In this document: positions 10,236-20,711 of the stretch, piece by piece
Layout: each line of letters begins with the position of its first letter
How positions within the stretch are numbered: position 1 is the stretch's first letter
From: an uncultured Bacteroidales bacterium
Lineage (GTDB): Bacteria; Bacteroidota; Bacteroidia; Bacteroidales; F082
Direction of reading: 5' to 3'
Length of the DNA stretch: 64,000 nt
NCBI GenBank assembly: GCA_946407975.1
Contig: CAMJQC010000007.1
Span: 1 to 64,000 of the forward strand
Made by a program: the position numbers and the translations under genes
Notes under the pieces: model-generated
The model's database searches: none
What the model was told of the DNA's origin: nothing
What the model saw: the letters and a program-made list of their open reading frames with translations, nothing else

Positions 10236-11708
10236 ATGGCAAAAGAATTAACAACCCGTGAAGAGAATTATTCTCAATGGTACAACGACCTTGTCATTAA
10301 GGCCGATTTAGCCGAACAATCGGCTGTGCGTGGTTGTATGGTAATCAAACCTTACGGCTATGCGATTTGGGAATTCATGCACGACGCCCTCGATAAGATG
10401 TTTAAAGATACGGGACACGTGAACGCCTATTTCCCGCTTTTTATTCCTAAGAGTTTTTTTAGTCGTGAAGCTGATCATGTGGAAGGTTTCGCAAAGGAAT
10501 GCGCTGTGGTGACCCACCACCGCCTGATGAACGACCCGAACGGCAATGGCGTTGTGGTTGACCCCTCCGCTAAACTCGAAGAAGAACTGATTGTTCGACC
10601 TACTTCTGAAACCATCATTTGGGATACCTACCGCAACTGGATCAAGAGCTACCGCGACCTCCCTATTCTCTGCAATCAGTGGGCGAACGTGGTCCGTTGG
10701 GAGATGCGTACACGTCTCTTCCTCCGTACCGCCGAGTTCCTCTGGCAAGAAGGCCATACGGCTCATGCCACCAAAGAGGAAGCCGAAGCTGAGGCGCAGA
10801 AAATGCTTGGAGTATATACGGAATTTGCAGAAAAGTGGCTAGCCATTCCTGTCTATCAAGGCGTCAAATCAGCCAACGAGCGTTTTGCAGGTGCCCTCAA
10901 CACTTACTGTATCGAAGCCATGATGCAGGATGGAAAGGCCTTGCAGGCTGGCACGTCGCATTTTCTCGGTCAGAATTTCGCCAAGGCTTTTGATGTGAAG
11001 TACTTGAACAAAGAAAACAAACTGGATTATGTATGGGCTACTTCTTGGGGCGTCTCGACCCGTCTGATGGGTGCCTTGATCATGTCGCATTCCGACGATG
11101 ACGGCCTTGTATTGCCTCCTCATATCGCTCCTATCCAAGTGGTCATTGTCCCGATTTATAAATCTGACGATCAGCGTGTCGCCGTCAATGCCCGTTGTCT
11201 TGAACTGAAGAGCCGCCTCGAAGCGAAAGGACTTCGCGTGAAATACGATGACCGTGATACGCAAAAGCCTGGTTTCAAATTCCATGAATGGGAGCTGAAG
11301 GGCGTTCCGGTTCGTCTCGCCATTGGACCTCGTGATGTGGAAGAAGGTACTGCCGAATTGGCCCGTCGCGACACCATGACGAAGGAGTCGCTTTCAATTG
11401 AGAATATCGAAGGGAATGTGGCGGATTTGATGGATGTCATCCAGAAGAACCTTTACCAAAAAGCGTTGGATTATCGCAATTCACATACTTATGATGTCGA
11501 TAATTGGGAGGACTTCAAAGCTCAGATTGAAAAGGGCGGCTTTGTCCATGCTTTTTGGGATGGAACCACTGAGACCGAATTAAAGATCAAAGAAGAGACG
11601 AAGGCGACTTTGCGGTTCATTCCTCTCGATGTGAAGGAAGAGACAGGCGTTGATGTCTATTCTGGCAAACCTGCCAAGATGCGTGTCTATTACGCCAAAG
11701 CATATTGA
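10236..11708 (+). CDS. proS: Prolyl-tRNA synthetase (archaeal/eukaryote-like type)
   Basis: [41 protein letters not shown]; class II aaRS motifs; start taken at 10236 rather than 10167. Confidence 0.96.
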   Translation: MAKELTTREENYSQWYNDLVIKADLAEQSAVRGCMVIKPYGYAIWEFMHDALDKMFKDTGHVNAYFPLFIPKSFFSREADHVEGFAKECAVVTHHRLMNDPNGNGVVVDPSAKLEEELIVRPTSETIIWDTYRNWIKSYRDLPILCNQWANVVRWEMRTRLFLRTAEFLWQEGHTAHATKEEAEAEAQKMLGVYTEFAEKWLAIPVYQGVKSANERFAGALNTYCIEAMMQDGKALQAGTSHFLGQNFAKAFDVKYLNKENKLDYVWATSWGVSTRLMGALIMSHSDDDGLVLPPHIAPIQVVIVPIYKSDDQRVAVNARCLELKSRLEAKGLRVKYDDRDTQKPGFKFHEWELKGVPVRLAIGPRDVEEGTAELARRDTMTKESLSIENIEGNVADLMDVIQKNLYQKALDYRNSHTYDVDNWEDFKAQIEKGGFVHAFWDGTTETELKIKEETKATLRFIPLDVKEETGVDVYSGKPAKMRVYYAKAY

Positions 11709-11734
11709 TGCAATCTTGAAACATGCCTTATCTA

Positions 11735-11769
11735 TTGCCGCTTGATTTTGTCAGGCGGCAATTTTTTTA
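11735..11769 (+). terminator. Rho-independent terminator of proS
   Basis: ttgccgc-ttgattttgtcag-gcggcaa followed by T7. Confidence 0.75.
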
Positions 11770-11772
11770 GCT

Positions 11773-12540
11773 TTAAGGCAGTTCAATGACTTGTTGCTCA
11801 TCGCCTTCTTCAACGCTAATATTTTGCTTTGGCCCTCTGAAATAGATTTTGCCGATACTGCTGATCCATACACGCAACCCTGTCCTGAATGAAACGTATA
11901 TGTTGTTGGTGCTGGAATTAGTGGCTCTGACAAAGTTGGAATTGAGCTCTTCTGCATGGATAGGACCGTAAGCCTCTGCAATATGTTCGCTATAACCGGC
12001 TCTTCCGGTAAGTCTGACATCCGATGTCCCGTGATGATAGAAGGTTTTCATTACATCACAATCGAAGACAAGGTCAATATCACCGCTGCCTTCGAAAATT
12101 TTGAGGTAGAAACTTTTAGTCATGGTGGCGGATTCGAACGTTGCCATTCCGCGGATCGGATTATTGCATCGCAGATATCCTTTGCTATAGAAATGAACCT
12201 CCTGCAAGCTGTCGTAATAAACGGTCAAATGGCAGTCGTAATCTAAATCATGAAGCCATTCCAGTGTGTTTTCGTTTCGAATGAAAAGCGTGTCGTTGAT
12301 GACTTCAGTGACCATCTTGTCAATGAGGTTTTCAGGGCAGGTAAGTTCGAGAAGAGGGCGTGAGCTCTGCTCTAAGGTTACATTGATATTGTCGTGCATG
12401 CTGATGAAATGGAAAGAGGCGTTCGGCGTGCGTTGCTGGATGACAGGATCGCCGACACAGAAAACCCCTTCAAGTTTACCGCATGAAACGAAGCCGAGAC
12501 TAATGAGGAAATATAGGAGAACGAGAGTTTTTCTTTTCAT
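11773..12540 (-). CDS. Lipoprotein with DUF2807/GIN-like putative auto-transporter adhesin head domain
   Basis: MKRKTLVLLYFLISLGFVSCGK lipobox; repetitive beta-helix-like segments; start taken at 12540. Confidence 0.6.
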   Translation of the reverse strand: MKRKTLVLLYFLISLGFVSCGKLEGVFCVGDPVIQQRTPNASFHFISMHDNINVTLEQSSRPLLELTCPENLIDKMVTEVINDTLFIRNENTLEWLHDLDYDCHLTVYYDSLQEVHFYSKGYLRCNNPIRGMATFESATMTKSFYLKIFEGSGDIDLVFDCDVMKTFYHHGTSDVRLTGRAGYSEHIAEAYGPIHAEELNSNFVRATNSSTNNIYVSFRTGLRVWISSIGKIYFRGPKQNISVEEGDEQQVIELP

Positions 12541-13705
12541 GGTTGTGCGGGTAGTATTTATGTGTGAGAAGGTAACCGAATCCGAAACTGATAAAATCGG
12601 CTTTGATATCGTAGGTGGTGAAAGCAAGTGTGGCAAACAAGTTGTCCGTAAAATAGCAGCGGGCGGCCAGTTTCTGGTAGAACAGAAAAGCCTTAGCTGG
12701 CATTTTTTCGTTGTTGCGTATCCCTAGGTTGAACATGAAACTGACTCGGTCAAGAAGCATCTCGTAGGAGAGAAGGAATCCGATTTCGTTGAGCCATTCG
12801 GGATGAATGGCTTTGTAGGAGTTATCATTGACGAACTCTATGCCAATGCCTAAACGGTCGCGTAAGGTAAGCTGTAGCATGATGTTAGCGGCGATGTCAT
12901 GCACAAAAAAGAAATTATGAGTCCCGTATTCTTGAGAAAGGTCTTTGTAACCAAAGGTGTATTGTAAGTCGGTGACGAAAAACCGTTTCCCATCAAATTC
13001 GAAAAGATATAGTTTGGGACGCAATTTCTTGTCCAACAGCGGATTGGGTTTTCTTAAGAACCAAGAAAACCCAGTTGCGGTACTAAAGATGTTGATGCCC
13101 ATGTTAGGCGACATGGTAGCTCCGTTTGAAAAATGGGTCAGCCCAAACGAGGTGGCCCAGTGCAAACGGTCGGTGATGCGCTGGCGGTATTCAAACGATA
13201 GGTTGACGGCGGCGTTGAAATGAGATCCGATGGCATAGTTATGCCAGTTTTCAACGGGGTCGAATTTGTTGGTGAGGTATGACAGGCCTACGCCTAATTT
13301 GAAGGTCAGTTTACTGTTGGGATTACGGTTGAGCGGGAAGTTGATGAAAGGGTATAGGGCAAATACATCGCCTAATTCGTCAGTTGGGGTCGTGTTTCCA
13401 AGTTGGGAATAATAGAAGGTAAGGCCTATGGAGGGGTAATTATAGAGTACCTCCCAGCGGTTTTTTCCAAAAGTGGCCCGATGCAATGAAACCTCATAGG
13501 AAGGGGCATGTGTGCTATAACGGCTTAAAGCTGAATGATAGGTGTCACTCTGGAAATAGAGATAACCATAATGCATCCTTGCCTCAATCTCATAGTTTTT
13601 GTTGTGCAGCACGTTATAGGACTGAGCATGCGCTTGGAGACTTAATCCAAGAATAAGCACTAAAATGCTGGAATATAGCAAGCTATGTCGTGTCGTGCTT
13701 TTCAT
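12500..13705 (-). CDS. PagL-like acyloxyacyl hydrolase family outer-membrane protein
   Basis: Signal peptide; ATSFGLTHFSNGATMSPNMGIN resembles the PagL His-Ser active-site segment; 401 aa. Confidence 0.65.
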   Translation of the reverse strand: MKSTTRHSLLYSSILVLILGLSLQAHAQSYNVLHNKNYEIEARMHYGYLYFQSDTYHSALSRYSTHAPSYEVSLHRATFGKNRWEVLYNYPSIGLTFYYSQLGNTTPTDELGDVFALYPFINFPLNRNPNSKLTFKLGVGLSYLTNKFDPVENWHNYAIGSHFNAAVNLSFEYRQRITDRLHWATSFGLTHFSNGATMSPNMGINIFSTATGFSWFLRKPNPLLDKKLRPKLYLFEFDGKRFFVTDLQYTFGYKDLSQEYGTHNFFFVHDIAANIMLQLTLRDRLGIGIEFVNDNSYKAIHPEWLNEIGFLLSYEMLLDRVSFMFNLGIRNNEKMPAKAFLFYQKLAARCYFTDNLFATLAFTTYDIKADFISFGFGYLLTHKYYPHNHEKKNSRSPIFPH

Positions 13706-13773
13706 TTAAGCAACAAAAATACAAAAATGCTTTGATTTTGCCCTTTGTCTCTTGACGTTTTAAACGAATAACG

Positions 13774-13781
13774 TAATTTTG
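13774..13781 (+). promoter_or_regulatory. -7 element TAnnTTTG upstream of mazG
   Basis: TAATTTTG. Confidence 0.5.
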
Positions 13782-13820
13782 CCACTTTAATTGTTACCAA
13801 AGCGTATTTCACATTCTACA

Positions 13821-14597
13821 ATGGATGAAAGATTGATTGCCTTCAAGCGTTTGCTTGACATTATGGACAAAGTGAGAGCCAATTGCCCTTGGGATAGCGT
13901 ACAGACTATTGAAAGTTTGCGTCATCTCACTATTGAGGAGACTTATGAGTTGAGCCAGGCCATCCTAAACGACGACCTTAACGAAGTGAAGAAAGAATTG
14001 GGAGACCTTATGCTTCATATTGTCTTTTATTCGAAGATAGGTGAAGAAAAAGGCGCTTTCGATGTGGCCGATGTGTTGAATGGCATTTGTGAGAAGATGA
14101 TCGTTCGTCATCCGCATATCTTTGGAAATGAGAAGGTTGAAGATGCCAAGCAAGTTTCAGAAAACTGGGAAAAGATCAAGCTGGAACGTGAGCATAACCG
14201 CAGCGTTTTAGGTGGCGTCCCGGAAGGCTTGCCGTCGTTGCTGAAAGCGTATAGGATGCATCAGAAGACCGCGGGTGTGGGCTTCCGTTGGCGTGATGCA
14301 GAGCAAGCCTGGAGCAAGGTTGAAGAGGAAAAAAAGGAACTCTTTGCCGAACTTGAAAAGCCTGATAATCAAAGGAATATTGAATCAGAATACGGCGACC
14401 TGCTCTTTGCTTTGGTCGTGTATGGCATATATATTGATGTGAATCCCGACGATGCTTTGGAAAAAACCGATATGAAATTCCGTCAGCGTTTCGGCTATCT
14501 GGAGCAAAAGGCCAGTGAAAATGGCAAAGGCGTACAAAATCTTGATATCCAGGAGATGATACGCTATTGGAATGAAGCCAAGACGGCTGTGAAATGA
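13821..14597 (+). CDS. mazG: Nucleoside triphosphate pyrophosphohydrolase
   Basis: CPWDSVQTIESLRHLTIEETYELSQAI, KKELGDLMLHIVFYS, SEYGDLLFALV; start taken at 13821. Confidence 0.94.
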   Translation: MDERLIAFKRLLDIMDKVRANCPWDSVQTIESLRHLTIEETYELSQAILNDDLNEVKKELGDLMLHIVFYSKIGEEKGAFDVADVLNGICEKMIVRHPHIFGNEKVEDAKQVSENWEKIKLEREHNRSVLGGVPEGLPSLLKAYRMHQKTAGVGFRWRDAEQAWSKVEEEKKELFAELEKPDNQRNIESEYGDLLFALVVYGIYIDVNPDDALEKTDMKFRQRFGYLEQKASENGKGVQNLDIQEMIRYWNEAKTAVK

Positions 14598-14652
14598 AAC
14601 GGATGATATAATAAACTTATTTTTGTATTCAGTTTAATAAACTCCATTTGAA

Positions 14653-15231
14653 ATGAACATGAAAAAAATGCTCGTACTCTTGACAACGATGCTTATCTGT
14701 TTTGCATCCTTTGGCCAAGAAGAAAAGGACTCCAAAACAGTTGAATTTGCTAGCGAAGACGGCAGGCTGCTTACTATTGAACATTTTAAAATGCCTTTTG
14801 TGCCTGGAATCAAGGAATGCAAAACCCTTATCATTACTGATGTGGTAACCAATGAGAAGAGTGGGGCGTTTGTAATCACGGTCACAGAATCCAATTTACA
14901 CGCTGATCCCAATTATTCATGCACGCTTGACAAGGGTGAGATAAAAGCATGTATCCAATCTCTCAATTACATAACGAATGACTTGTTGTCCACAAAACCG
15001 ACAGAATACTACGAAGTGAAGTATAAAACCAACAGCCATGCTGAAATTGGTGCTTACTATCAATACAATAAATGGAATGCTTATATCCAGGCTAATACCG
15101 ATATGGCTGATTCAAGGATAACTATAAATCCAAAAAATCTGAAAGATTTGGCGACTGATTTGCAGCTTGCTTTAAATCTTATCAATGAAAAGACCACACA
15201 AGTCAAGGAGATAGAAACAATTGGTTTATAA
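14653..15231 (+). CDS. Secreted hypothetical protein
   Basis: Signal peptide MKKMLVLLTTMLICFASFGQ; no recognised domain. Confidence 0.7.
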   Translation: MNMKKMLVLLTTMLICFASFGQEEKDSKTVEFASEDGRLLTIEHFKMPFVPGIKECKTLIITDVVTNEKSGAFVITVTESNLHADPNYSCTLDKGEIKACIQSLNYITNDLLSTKPTEYYEVKYKTNSHAEIGAYYQYNKWNAYIQANTDMADSRITINPKNLKDLATDLQLALNLINEKTTQVKEIETIGL

Positions 15232-15421
15232 GTGGTTTTTGTACCTAAAGGTTTTTTGCCAATTTGCAGGATATCATTTTATGATAATAGGTCGATCTGT
15301 GTGACTTGTAAAAAATAATACTCCCAATCAACAAGAAGCATAACCGATATAACCCCAAAAAATTATCATTCGAAAAATTGAAAAAAAAGCAGTTTTATTA
15401 CCATCGTTCAAAATCTATTGT

Positions 15422-15429
15422 TATATTTG
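15422..15429 (+). promoter_or_regulatory. -7 element TAnnTTTG upstream of the T9SS cargo gene
   Basis: TATATTTG. Confidence 0.5.
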
Positions 15430-15493
15430 CACCCAAATACGAACATTTTTTTATTGAATAACTTTAATCAATTACTAACTAAATTCACACAAA

Positions 15494-17935
15494 ATGAAGA
15501 AAGTATCTTTACTTATTGCAATGATTGCCTTTATTTGTGGCAATGTATTCGCGCAGATGAGTTTCGATTTCAACGACGGTGTTGCCGGCGCTAAAATCGC
15601 TCAAACTTATGGTGATCCTTGGTCCACTTGGTCAAACGCTCCAGGTGGCGCTGAAGACGGTGTCTTTGATGAGATTGGTGGTTCTATGGCTGCTCATTTC
15701 ACCTATAACAACGACCAGATTGTCCAACTCGGTGATCACTCAACGGGTGTCTATGACCTCGAATTTGATGCCTATGTTCCAGAAGGCAAGAACGGTTACT
15801 TCAACGTTCTTCACCATTTTGCTGGTCAAAACAGCACCTGGGCCATGCAGGTCTATCTGCACATGACTAACGATGGTCAGAATTCAACCCAGGCCCCTGG
15901 CCATGGCACTGTCCACGCTGGTAGCAATGGTACCTGTGACCTGGCCTGCGTGTATGACGAATGGATGCACTTCCGCGTTCACGTAGACGCCGACAACGAT
16001 GTTGCCGAACTCTACTTCAACGAAGAGCTCCAGTGCACTTGGCAGTGGAGCCTCGACAGCTTCGGTGAAAACGAGACTGACCGTGTTCTTGGCGCTATGG
16101 ACTTCTTCCCACCTCAGAATGCCGCTAATTCTGAGTACTATATCGACAACCTCGAAGTTACGCTTCAAGTTAATGAAGAAGTGCTGATTTTTGATCCTTT
16201 TGAGGAATATACCGTAGGCAACAAGATTGCCGTTGAGAGCGCTGCAGCCGGCCACGACTGGTGGACCACCTGGTCGAACAATCCTGGCAGCAACGAAGAC
16301 GGTGTCGTTGCTAGTTTTGAGGGCACACAATGCGGTCACCTCACTTACAACAACGACCAGGTTCTCCTCCTCGGCGATGAAGATAATGGAGTCTATGACC
16401 TCGAATTCGACATCCTTGTCCCGGAAGGCAAGAATGGTTACTTCAACATTCTGCACCACTTTGCCGGTCAAAACAGCACCTGGGCTATGCAGTGCTACCT
16501 CCACATGACCAACGATGGACAGAACTCCACTCCGGCTCCTGGCCACGGTACCATCCACGCTGGTAGCAATGCCACCGCCGACGTTCCTTGCGTCTACGAC
16601 GAGTGGATGCACTTCCGTCTGCATGTCGATACCGACATGGATTGGGCTCAATACTACTACACCTTGCCTGGCGAAGAAGAAGCCATGGCTTGCGAATGGC
16701 AATGGAGCTTGGATAGTTTTGGTGAGGAAGCAGACCGCGTTCTTGGTGCTATGGACTTCTTCCCACCTGAGAATGCCGCTACTTCCGAGTACTATCTCGA
16801 CAACTTCAGCTTCAAGAAGATTGGTGGAGAATCTGCTCCTGAGCTCAGCATCACTCCTGAATCCGTCAACGAAACCCTTAATGAAGATGATATGACTACG
16901 GTTGCTATCACCATTGACAATTCAGGTAACTCTATCGGTGACTGGTCCGGCTGGCTCGACTTCGGTCAAGGTGGCGAAGGAACCCAGACTTCTCAGCTGT
17001 TGTATCATAACGGTTCTGAAGGCAACAACATCGGTTCCTCCGATGCTTATACCCGTGAGATGGGTGTTCGCTTCCCCGCTAATGCTTACGCTGGCGCTGC
17101 CATGGGTATGAAGATCGTTTCCGCTCAATACTTCATCGGCTCACAGTACAAGTCCTCCGACAACAACTACATCTTCCGTATCTACGGACAAGGATTGCAC
17201 AACCAACCTGGTGAACTGTTGGCTGAAAAGACCGTCACCTCTTCAGCTCTTGGCACCTGGATTACGGCTACCTTCGATGAACCCGTTTATCTGACCGGTC
17301 AAGCCATCTGGGCTACCGTTCAGCTTGAACAGGCCGCTGAAGAATATCCTCTGACGATGGACGCTGGTATCTATGGTGAACAACAAGATGGCAACTGGCT
17401 TGCTACCAACGGCAACTCCTTCAGCCACTGCTACTCCATTGGTAGCTTCGAAGGCGCTTGGCTGATCAACGTGAACTGCCAAGGTGAACTTCTTCCTGCT
17501 ACTTGGGCTACGATTAACAAGAACGAAGGCGCTATCTATGGTGGTCAATCGGAGACCATTACGCTCTCACTCAACTCGATCGGTATGGCAGCCGGACAAT
17601 ACGGTGCTAACCTTATCATCAACACCAATGATGCAAATGTTGAACATGTTGAGATTCCTGTCACCCTCACCGTCGACATTGATGATGCTATCATTGAAAA
17701 TGGTAAGGAACTCGCTTCCATCTATCCTAACCCGGCAACGACTTCAGTCACCCTCAAGGGCGAGAATCTGAACAGCCTGGCCATTTACAATGTGGCTGGT
17801 CAGCTGGTCCGTGTCGTGAAGCTCAATAACGTTATCAACAACATCAACCTTGATGTCGAAGCTGGCGTTTATTTCTTCAGCATCTACGATAACGATGGCA
17901 ACAACAGCGTCCAGCGCGTTGTGGTCAGCAAGTAA
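15494..17935 (+). CDS. Large secreted protein with two tandem lectin/LamG-like repeats and a T9SS type A C-terminal sorting domain
   Basis: Signal peptide; two ~210 aa repeats; C-term LASIYPNPATTSVTLKGENLNSLAIYNVAGQLVR...GVYFFSIYDNDGNNSVQRVVVSK. Confidence 0.88.
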   Translation: MKKVSLLIAMIAFICGNVFAQMSFDFNDGVAGAKIAQTYGDPWSTWSNAPGGAEDGVFDEIGGSMAAHFTYNNDQIVQLGDHSTGVYDLEFDAYVPEGKNGYFNVLHHFAGQNSTWAMQVYLHMTNDGQNSTQAPGHGTVHAGSNGTCDLACVYDEWMHFRVHVDADNDVAELYFNEELQCTWQWSLDSFGENETDRVLGAMDFFPPQNAANSEYYIDNLEVTLQVNEEVLIFDPFEEYTVGNKIAVESAAAGHDWWTTWSNNPGSNEDGVVASFEGTQCGHLTYNNDQVLLLGDEDNGVYDLEFDILVPEGKNGYFNILHHFAGQNSTWAMQCYLHMTNDGQNSTPAPGHGTIHAGSNATADVPCVYDEWMHFRLHVDTDMDWAQYYYTLPGEEEAMACEWQWSLDSFGEEADRVLGAMDFFPPENAATSEYYLDNFSFKKIGGESAPELSITPESVNETLNEDDMTTVAITIDNSGNSIGDWSGWLDFGQGGEGTQTSQLLYHNGSEGNNIGSSDAYTREMGVRFPANAYAGAAMGMKIVSAQYFIGSQYKSSDNNYIFRIYGQGLHNQPGELLAEKTVTSSALGTWITATFDEPVYLTGQAIWATVQLEQAAEEYPLTMDAGIYGEQQDGNWLATNGNSFSHCYSIGSFEGAWLINVNCQGELLPATWATINKNEGAIYGGQSETITLSLNSIGMAAGQYGANLIINTNDANVEHVEIPVTLTVDIDDAIIENGKELASIYPNPATTSVTLKGENLNSLAIYNVAGQLVRVVKLNNVINNINLDVEAGVYFFSIYDNDGNNSVQRVVVSK
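15557..16170 (+). repeat. Internal duplication, copy 1 (coding)
   Basis: Matches copy 2, e.g. PEGKNGYFNVLHHFAGQNSTWAMQVYLHMTNDGQNST. Confidence 0.85.
16184..16818 (+). repeat. Internal duplication, copy 2 (coding)
   Basis: PEGKNGYFNILHHFAGQNSTWAMQCYLHMTNDGQNST; nucleotide similarity with copy 1 also visible. Confidence 0.85.
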
Positions 17936-17958
17936 GATATTGAAAAAACTATTAGTAA

Positions 17959-17986
17959 AGGTCGCTCGAAAGGGCGACCTTTTTTA
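17959..17986 (+). terminator. Rho-independent terminator of the T9SS cargo gene
   Basis: aggtcgc-tcgaaagg-gcgacct followed by a T tract. Confidence 0.75.
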
Positions 17987-18067
17987 TTGACATGCTTCAA
18001 TGTGAGGATGTGCTTTGCTTCTTCTGCCTCTTATCATATTGTCTGTTGTCCGTTGTCAGAATAATAC

Positions 18068-18075
18068 TATTTTTG
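18068..18075 (+). promoter_or_regulatory. -7 element TAnnTTTG
   Basis: TATTTTTG, 20 nt before ATG 18096. Confidence 0.5.
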
Positions 18076-18095
18076 CGTATTGATAATCCAGCGTT

Positions 18096-19124
18096 ATGAA
18101 GAAGTTATCCCTATTGTGGACGATGATCGTATTTCTTGTCTTTCTTTCAGCTTGTAAGGAAGAGGTGGATTTCTTTGCATCTCCTTGCGATGTGCCCATT
18201 GTCTATGCGATGCTTGATGCGGATGCAGATACGAATTTCGTTAAGATTACGAGGGCCTTCTTTAGTGAAGACCTAGCTACCCAAACAGCTCAAAATCCTG
18301 ATTCCAGCAATTATCCTGGTCGTCTCGACGCACGTCTTATTGAATTCGACAATGGAAAACAGGTGCGCGAGATTATCCTCGACACCATCACCATTCGTGA
18401 TAAGGAGGAAGGTATGTTCTATGCACCGGCTCAAAAACTGTATTATACAACGGAAAGGCTTCAGAAGAATTCGGCAGAACACGACATAAAATACAAACTG
18501 ACAGTTGAATTGCCCGACCAGGTTTTGACAGCGCAGGCGTACATTGTTGGCAGTACGAAGTTTGGTGTATGGAATTTAACGGCTAATTTTTCACAAGAAT
18601 ACTTTGGCACAAAAAGAGAACTAAAGTTCTATCCTGCCACCCATGCTGAAATATATGAAATCGGCATGACATTCACTTATTGGGAACAAAAAGTGACGCC
18701 TTGGTCCGTATCCGACTCCGTCCCCGTAACAATGGATTGGTTTCTCGGAACTTATTACTTGAAAGACTTTGACATAGATGAAGAGGGCAAATATGTGGTT
18801 TATTATCGCCCTGAGGCATTCTATAACAAACTGCGTCTTTTTCTCGGTGCCGATACGGCGAATGTCAACGTCCGTCGTCTGATCAAGGATTATCCTATTG
18901 AATTTTATATTTCTGCCGCAGGAAGCGAATTGAGAGAGTATTACACTTTCAGCGGTTCGCCTGATTTAGGCGCCCAGAGCAATTCCGATTTTAGTCTGAT
19001 CAACGGGGGATACGGATTATTCTCTTCCCGCTGTTCCACCAGACGTAAGGCCCGTCTGGCCGGCACCACTGTTCCTGATTTGGTGGTGCATAATTGGGGT
19101 TTTGTTTTTATAGGCGGAGAATAA
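18096..19124 (+). CDS. DUF4249-like lipoprotein
   Basis: Lipobox VFLSACKEE; 342 aa. Confidence 0.6.
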   Translation: MKKLSLLWTMIVFLVFLSACKEEVDFFASPCDVPIVYAMLDADADTNFVKITRAFFSEDLATQTAQNPDSSNYPGRLDARLIEFDNGKQVREIILDTITIRDKEEGMFYAPAQKLYYTTERLQKNSAEHDIKYKLTVELPDQVLTAQAYIVGSTKFGVWNLTANFSQEYFGTKRELKFYPATHAEIYEIGMTFTYWEQKVTPWSVSDSVPVTMDWFLGTYYLKDFDIDEEGKYVVYYRPEAFYNKLRLFLGADTANVNVRRLIKDYPIEFYISAAGSELREYYTFSGSPDLGAQSNSDFSLINGGYGLFSSRCSTRRKARLAGTTVPDLVVHNWGFVFIGGE

Positions 19125-19131
19125 AACCGAA

Positions 19132-19869
19132 TTATTTTGTCATTTCAGCCATGATGATGGCAGCTGCAATGGAGGCGTTGAGCGACTCTGTAGCACTTCC
19201 ATCGGCTCGTGGTATAGTGATGGGGCGCGTGATGAAAGGCAATACTTCGGAGCGGATGCCGTGGGATTCGCTGCCAATGACGATGATACCGCCTTTTTTC
19301 TTTTCCAGTTGAAATAGGTTCTCGCCTTGCAGCAATGCGCCATAGATGACTTTGCCTGCCTCTTTAGCCTGTTCTAAATACTCGGGAAGTGATGCTTCTC
19401 TGATCCGCATTCTGAAGACAGATCCCATCGTGGCTTGTATCACCTTTGGATTCCAGATTTCGACGCAGTCGGAACTGCAGATGATGCCGCTGATGCCAAA
19501 CCACTCAGCAGTACGGATGATGGTGCCCATGTTGCCTGGATTGCTGATGCCATCCAAGGCGAGGATGAAATCACCTTCAGTCAAAGCTTTGTTTTGCTTT
19601 GGAATCTTGGCTACTGCAAGAATGCCGGGAGGCGTGTCAAGTCCGCTCATTTGTTGCATTTGCACCTCGGTAACGGTCTCGAGCCGGCTGTCGCTGATCT
19701 TGTTTTCCGAGCAGTAAGCCTCTGTGGCAAAGAGACAGATGGTCTCAAAGTGACTTTCCAACAGTTCGCTGACCATTTTACGTCCTTCAACAGTAAAGAG
19801 CCCAAGCTCTTTGCGGAATTTCTGTTGTCGGAGCGATGCGACTTGTTTGATAGTGCTTTTCGTAATCAT
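19132..19869 (-). CDS. TrmH/SpoU family RNA methyltransferase
   Basis: LALDGISNPGNMGTIIRTAEWFGI, IVIGSESHGI, ITIPRADGSATESLNASIAAAI. Confidence 0.93.
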   Translation of the reverse strand: MITKSTIKQVASLRQQKFRKELGLFTVEGRKMVSELLESHFETICLFATEAYCSENKISDSRLETVTEVQMQQMSGLDTPPGILAVAKIPKQNKALTEGDFILALDGISNPGNMGTIIRTAEWFGISGIICSSDCVEIWNPKVIQATMGSVFRMRIREASLPEYLEQAKEAGKVIYGALLQGENLFQLEKKKGGIIVIGSESHGIRSEVLPFITRPITIPRADGSATESLNASIAAAIIMAEMTK

Positions 19870-19891
19870 GGGCGCTGGTGTTTGACGAAAA

Positions 19892-19919
19892 AAGGCTGTC
19901 TCGTAGCCGAAACAGCCTT
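19892..19919 (-). terminator. Rho-independent terminator of the rpsF-rpsR-rplI operon
   Basis: aaggctgt-12 nt-acagcctt; T-rich on the minus strand side. Confidence 0.7.
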
Positions 19920-19941
19920 TCTGTTAGTATCGTGTTTTCGC

Positions 19942-20391
19942 TTATTCGGCGTAAACTTCGAATTCGACTTCAGTTTGCACGTCTTTGTGGAGTCTGATCT
20001 TGGCGGTATAAGTGCCGAGTTCCTTGACGGTATCATCACTAAGGATAATTTGCTTGCGGTCTACGTCGAGGTTGCAGGCCTCCTTGATAGCGTTAGCGAT
20101 CTGAATGTTGTTCACCGAGCCAAAGATCTTACCGGTAGCGGCAGCCTTAGCAGGGATGCGCAATTTGAGACCTTCCAGAGCCTTGGCTTTATCCATGGCT
20201 TCGTTTCTCACTTTTTCTTCCTTGTGAGCCTGCTGACGCATCTCTTCGGCAAGGATTTTACGGTTTCTCTCAGTGGCAAGGATGGCCATTCCCTGAGGGA
20301 TGAGGAAGTTACGGGCGTAACCGGGTTTTACGGTAACGATGTCGTTCTTGTAACCTAAGTTGTTGACGTCTTGTTTCAGAATAATATCCAT
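19942..20391 (-). CDS. rplI: 50S ribosomal protein L9
   Basis: MDIILKQDVNNLGYKNDIVTVKPGYARNFLIPQGMA. Confidence 0.97.
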   Translation of the reverse strand: MDIILKQDVNNLGYKNDIVTVKPGYARNFLIPQGMAILATERNRKILAEEMRQQAHKEEKVRNEAMDKAKALEGLKLRIPAKAAATGKIFGSVNNIQIANAIKEACNLDVDRKQIILSDDTVKELGTYTAKIRLHKDVQTEVEFEVYAE

Positions 20392-20407
20392 TTCTAATCC
20401 TCCTCTA

Positions 20408-20683
20408 TTATTTCAAACAGTCAGCTACATAAGGCATCAGGGAAAGGTGACGGGCACGCTTGATAGCCTGAGCGACTTTTCTTTGGTATTTCATTGAAGT
20501 GCCAGTGATGCGACGGGGCAGGATCTTGCCTTGCTCGTTCACGAATTTCATCAAGAAGTCAGCGTCTTTGTAATCGATATACTTGATGCGGTTCTTCTTG
20601 AAGCGGCAGTATTTTTTTCTCTTGGTATCGACCGCGATAGGGGTCAGATATTTAATGTCATTGTTATTGTTTGCTTGTGCCAT
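20408..20683 (-). CDS. rpsR: 30S ribosomal protein S18
   Basis: [18 protein letters not shown]...[30 protein letters not shown]. Confidence 0.97.
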   Translation of the reverse strand: MAQANNNNDIKYLTPIAVDTKRKKYCRFKKNRIKYIDYKDADFLMKFVNEQGKILPRRITGTSMKYQRKVAQAIKRARHLSLMPYVADCLK

Positions 20684-20711
20684 TTTTTCTAAGATTTGAA
20701 CGGGTTAAACA

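Noticed and set aside
15884-16702. 272-aa minus-strand ORF
   Set aside because: Antisense shadow of the duplicated T9SS cargo protein; no start context or domain
19435-20358. 307-aa plus-strand ORF
   Set aside because: Antisense to both the TrmH-family gene and rplI; shadow ORF
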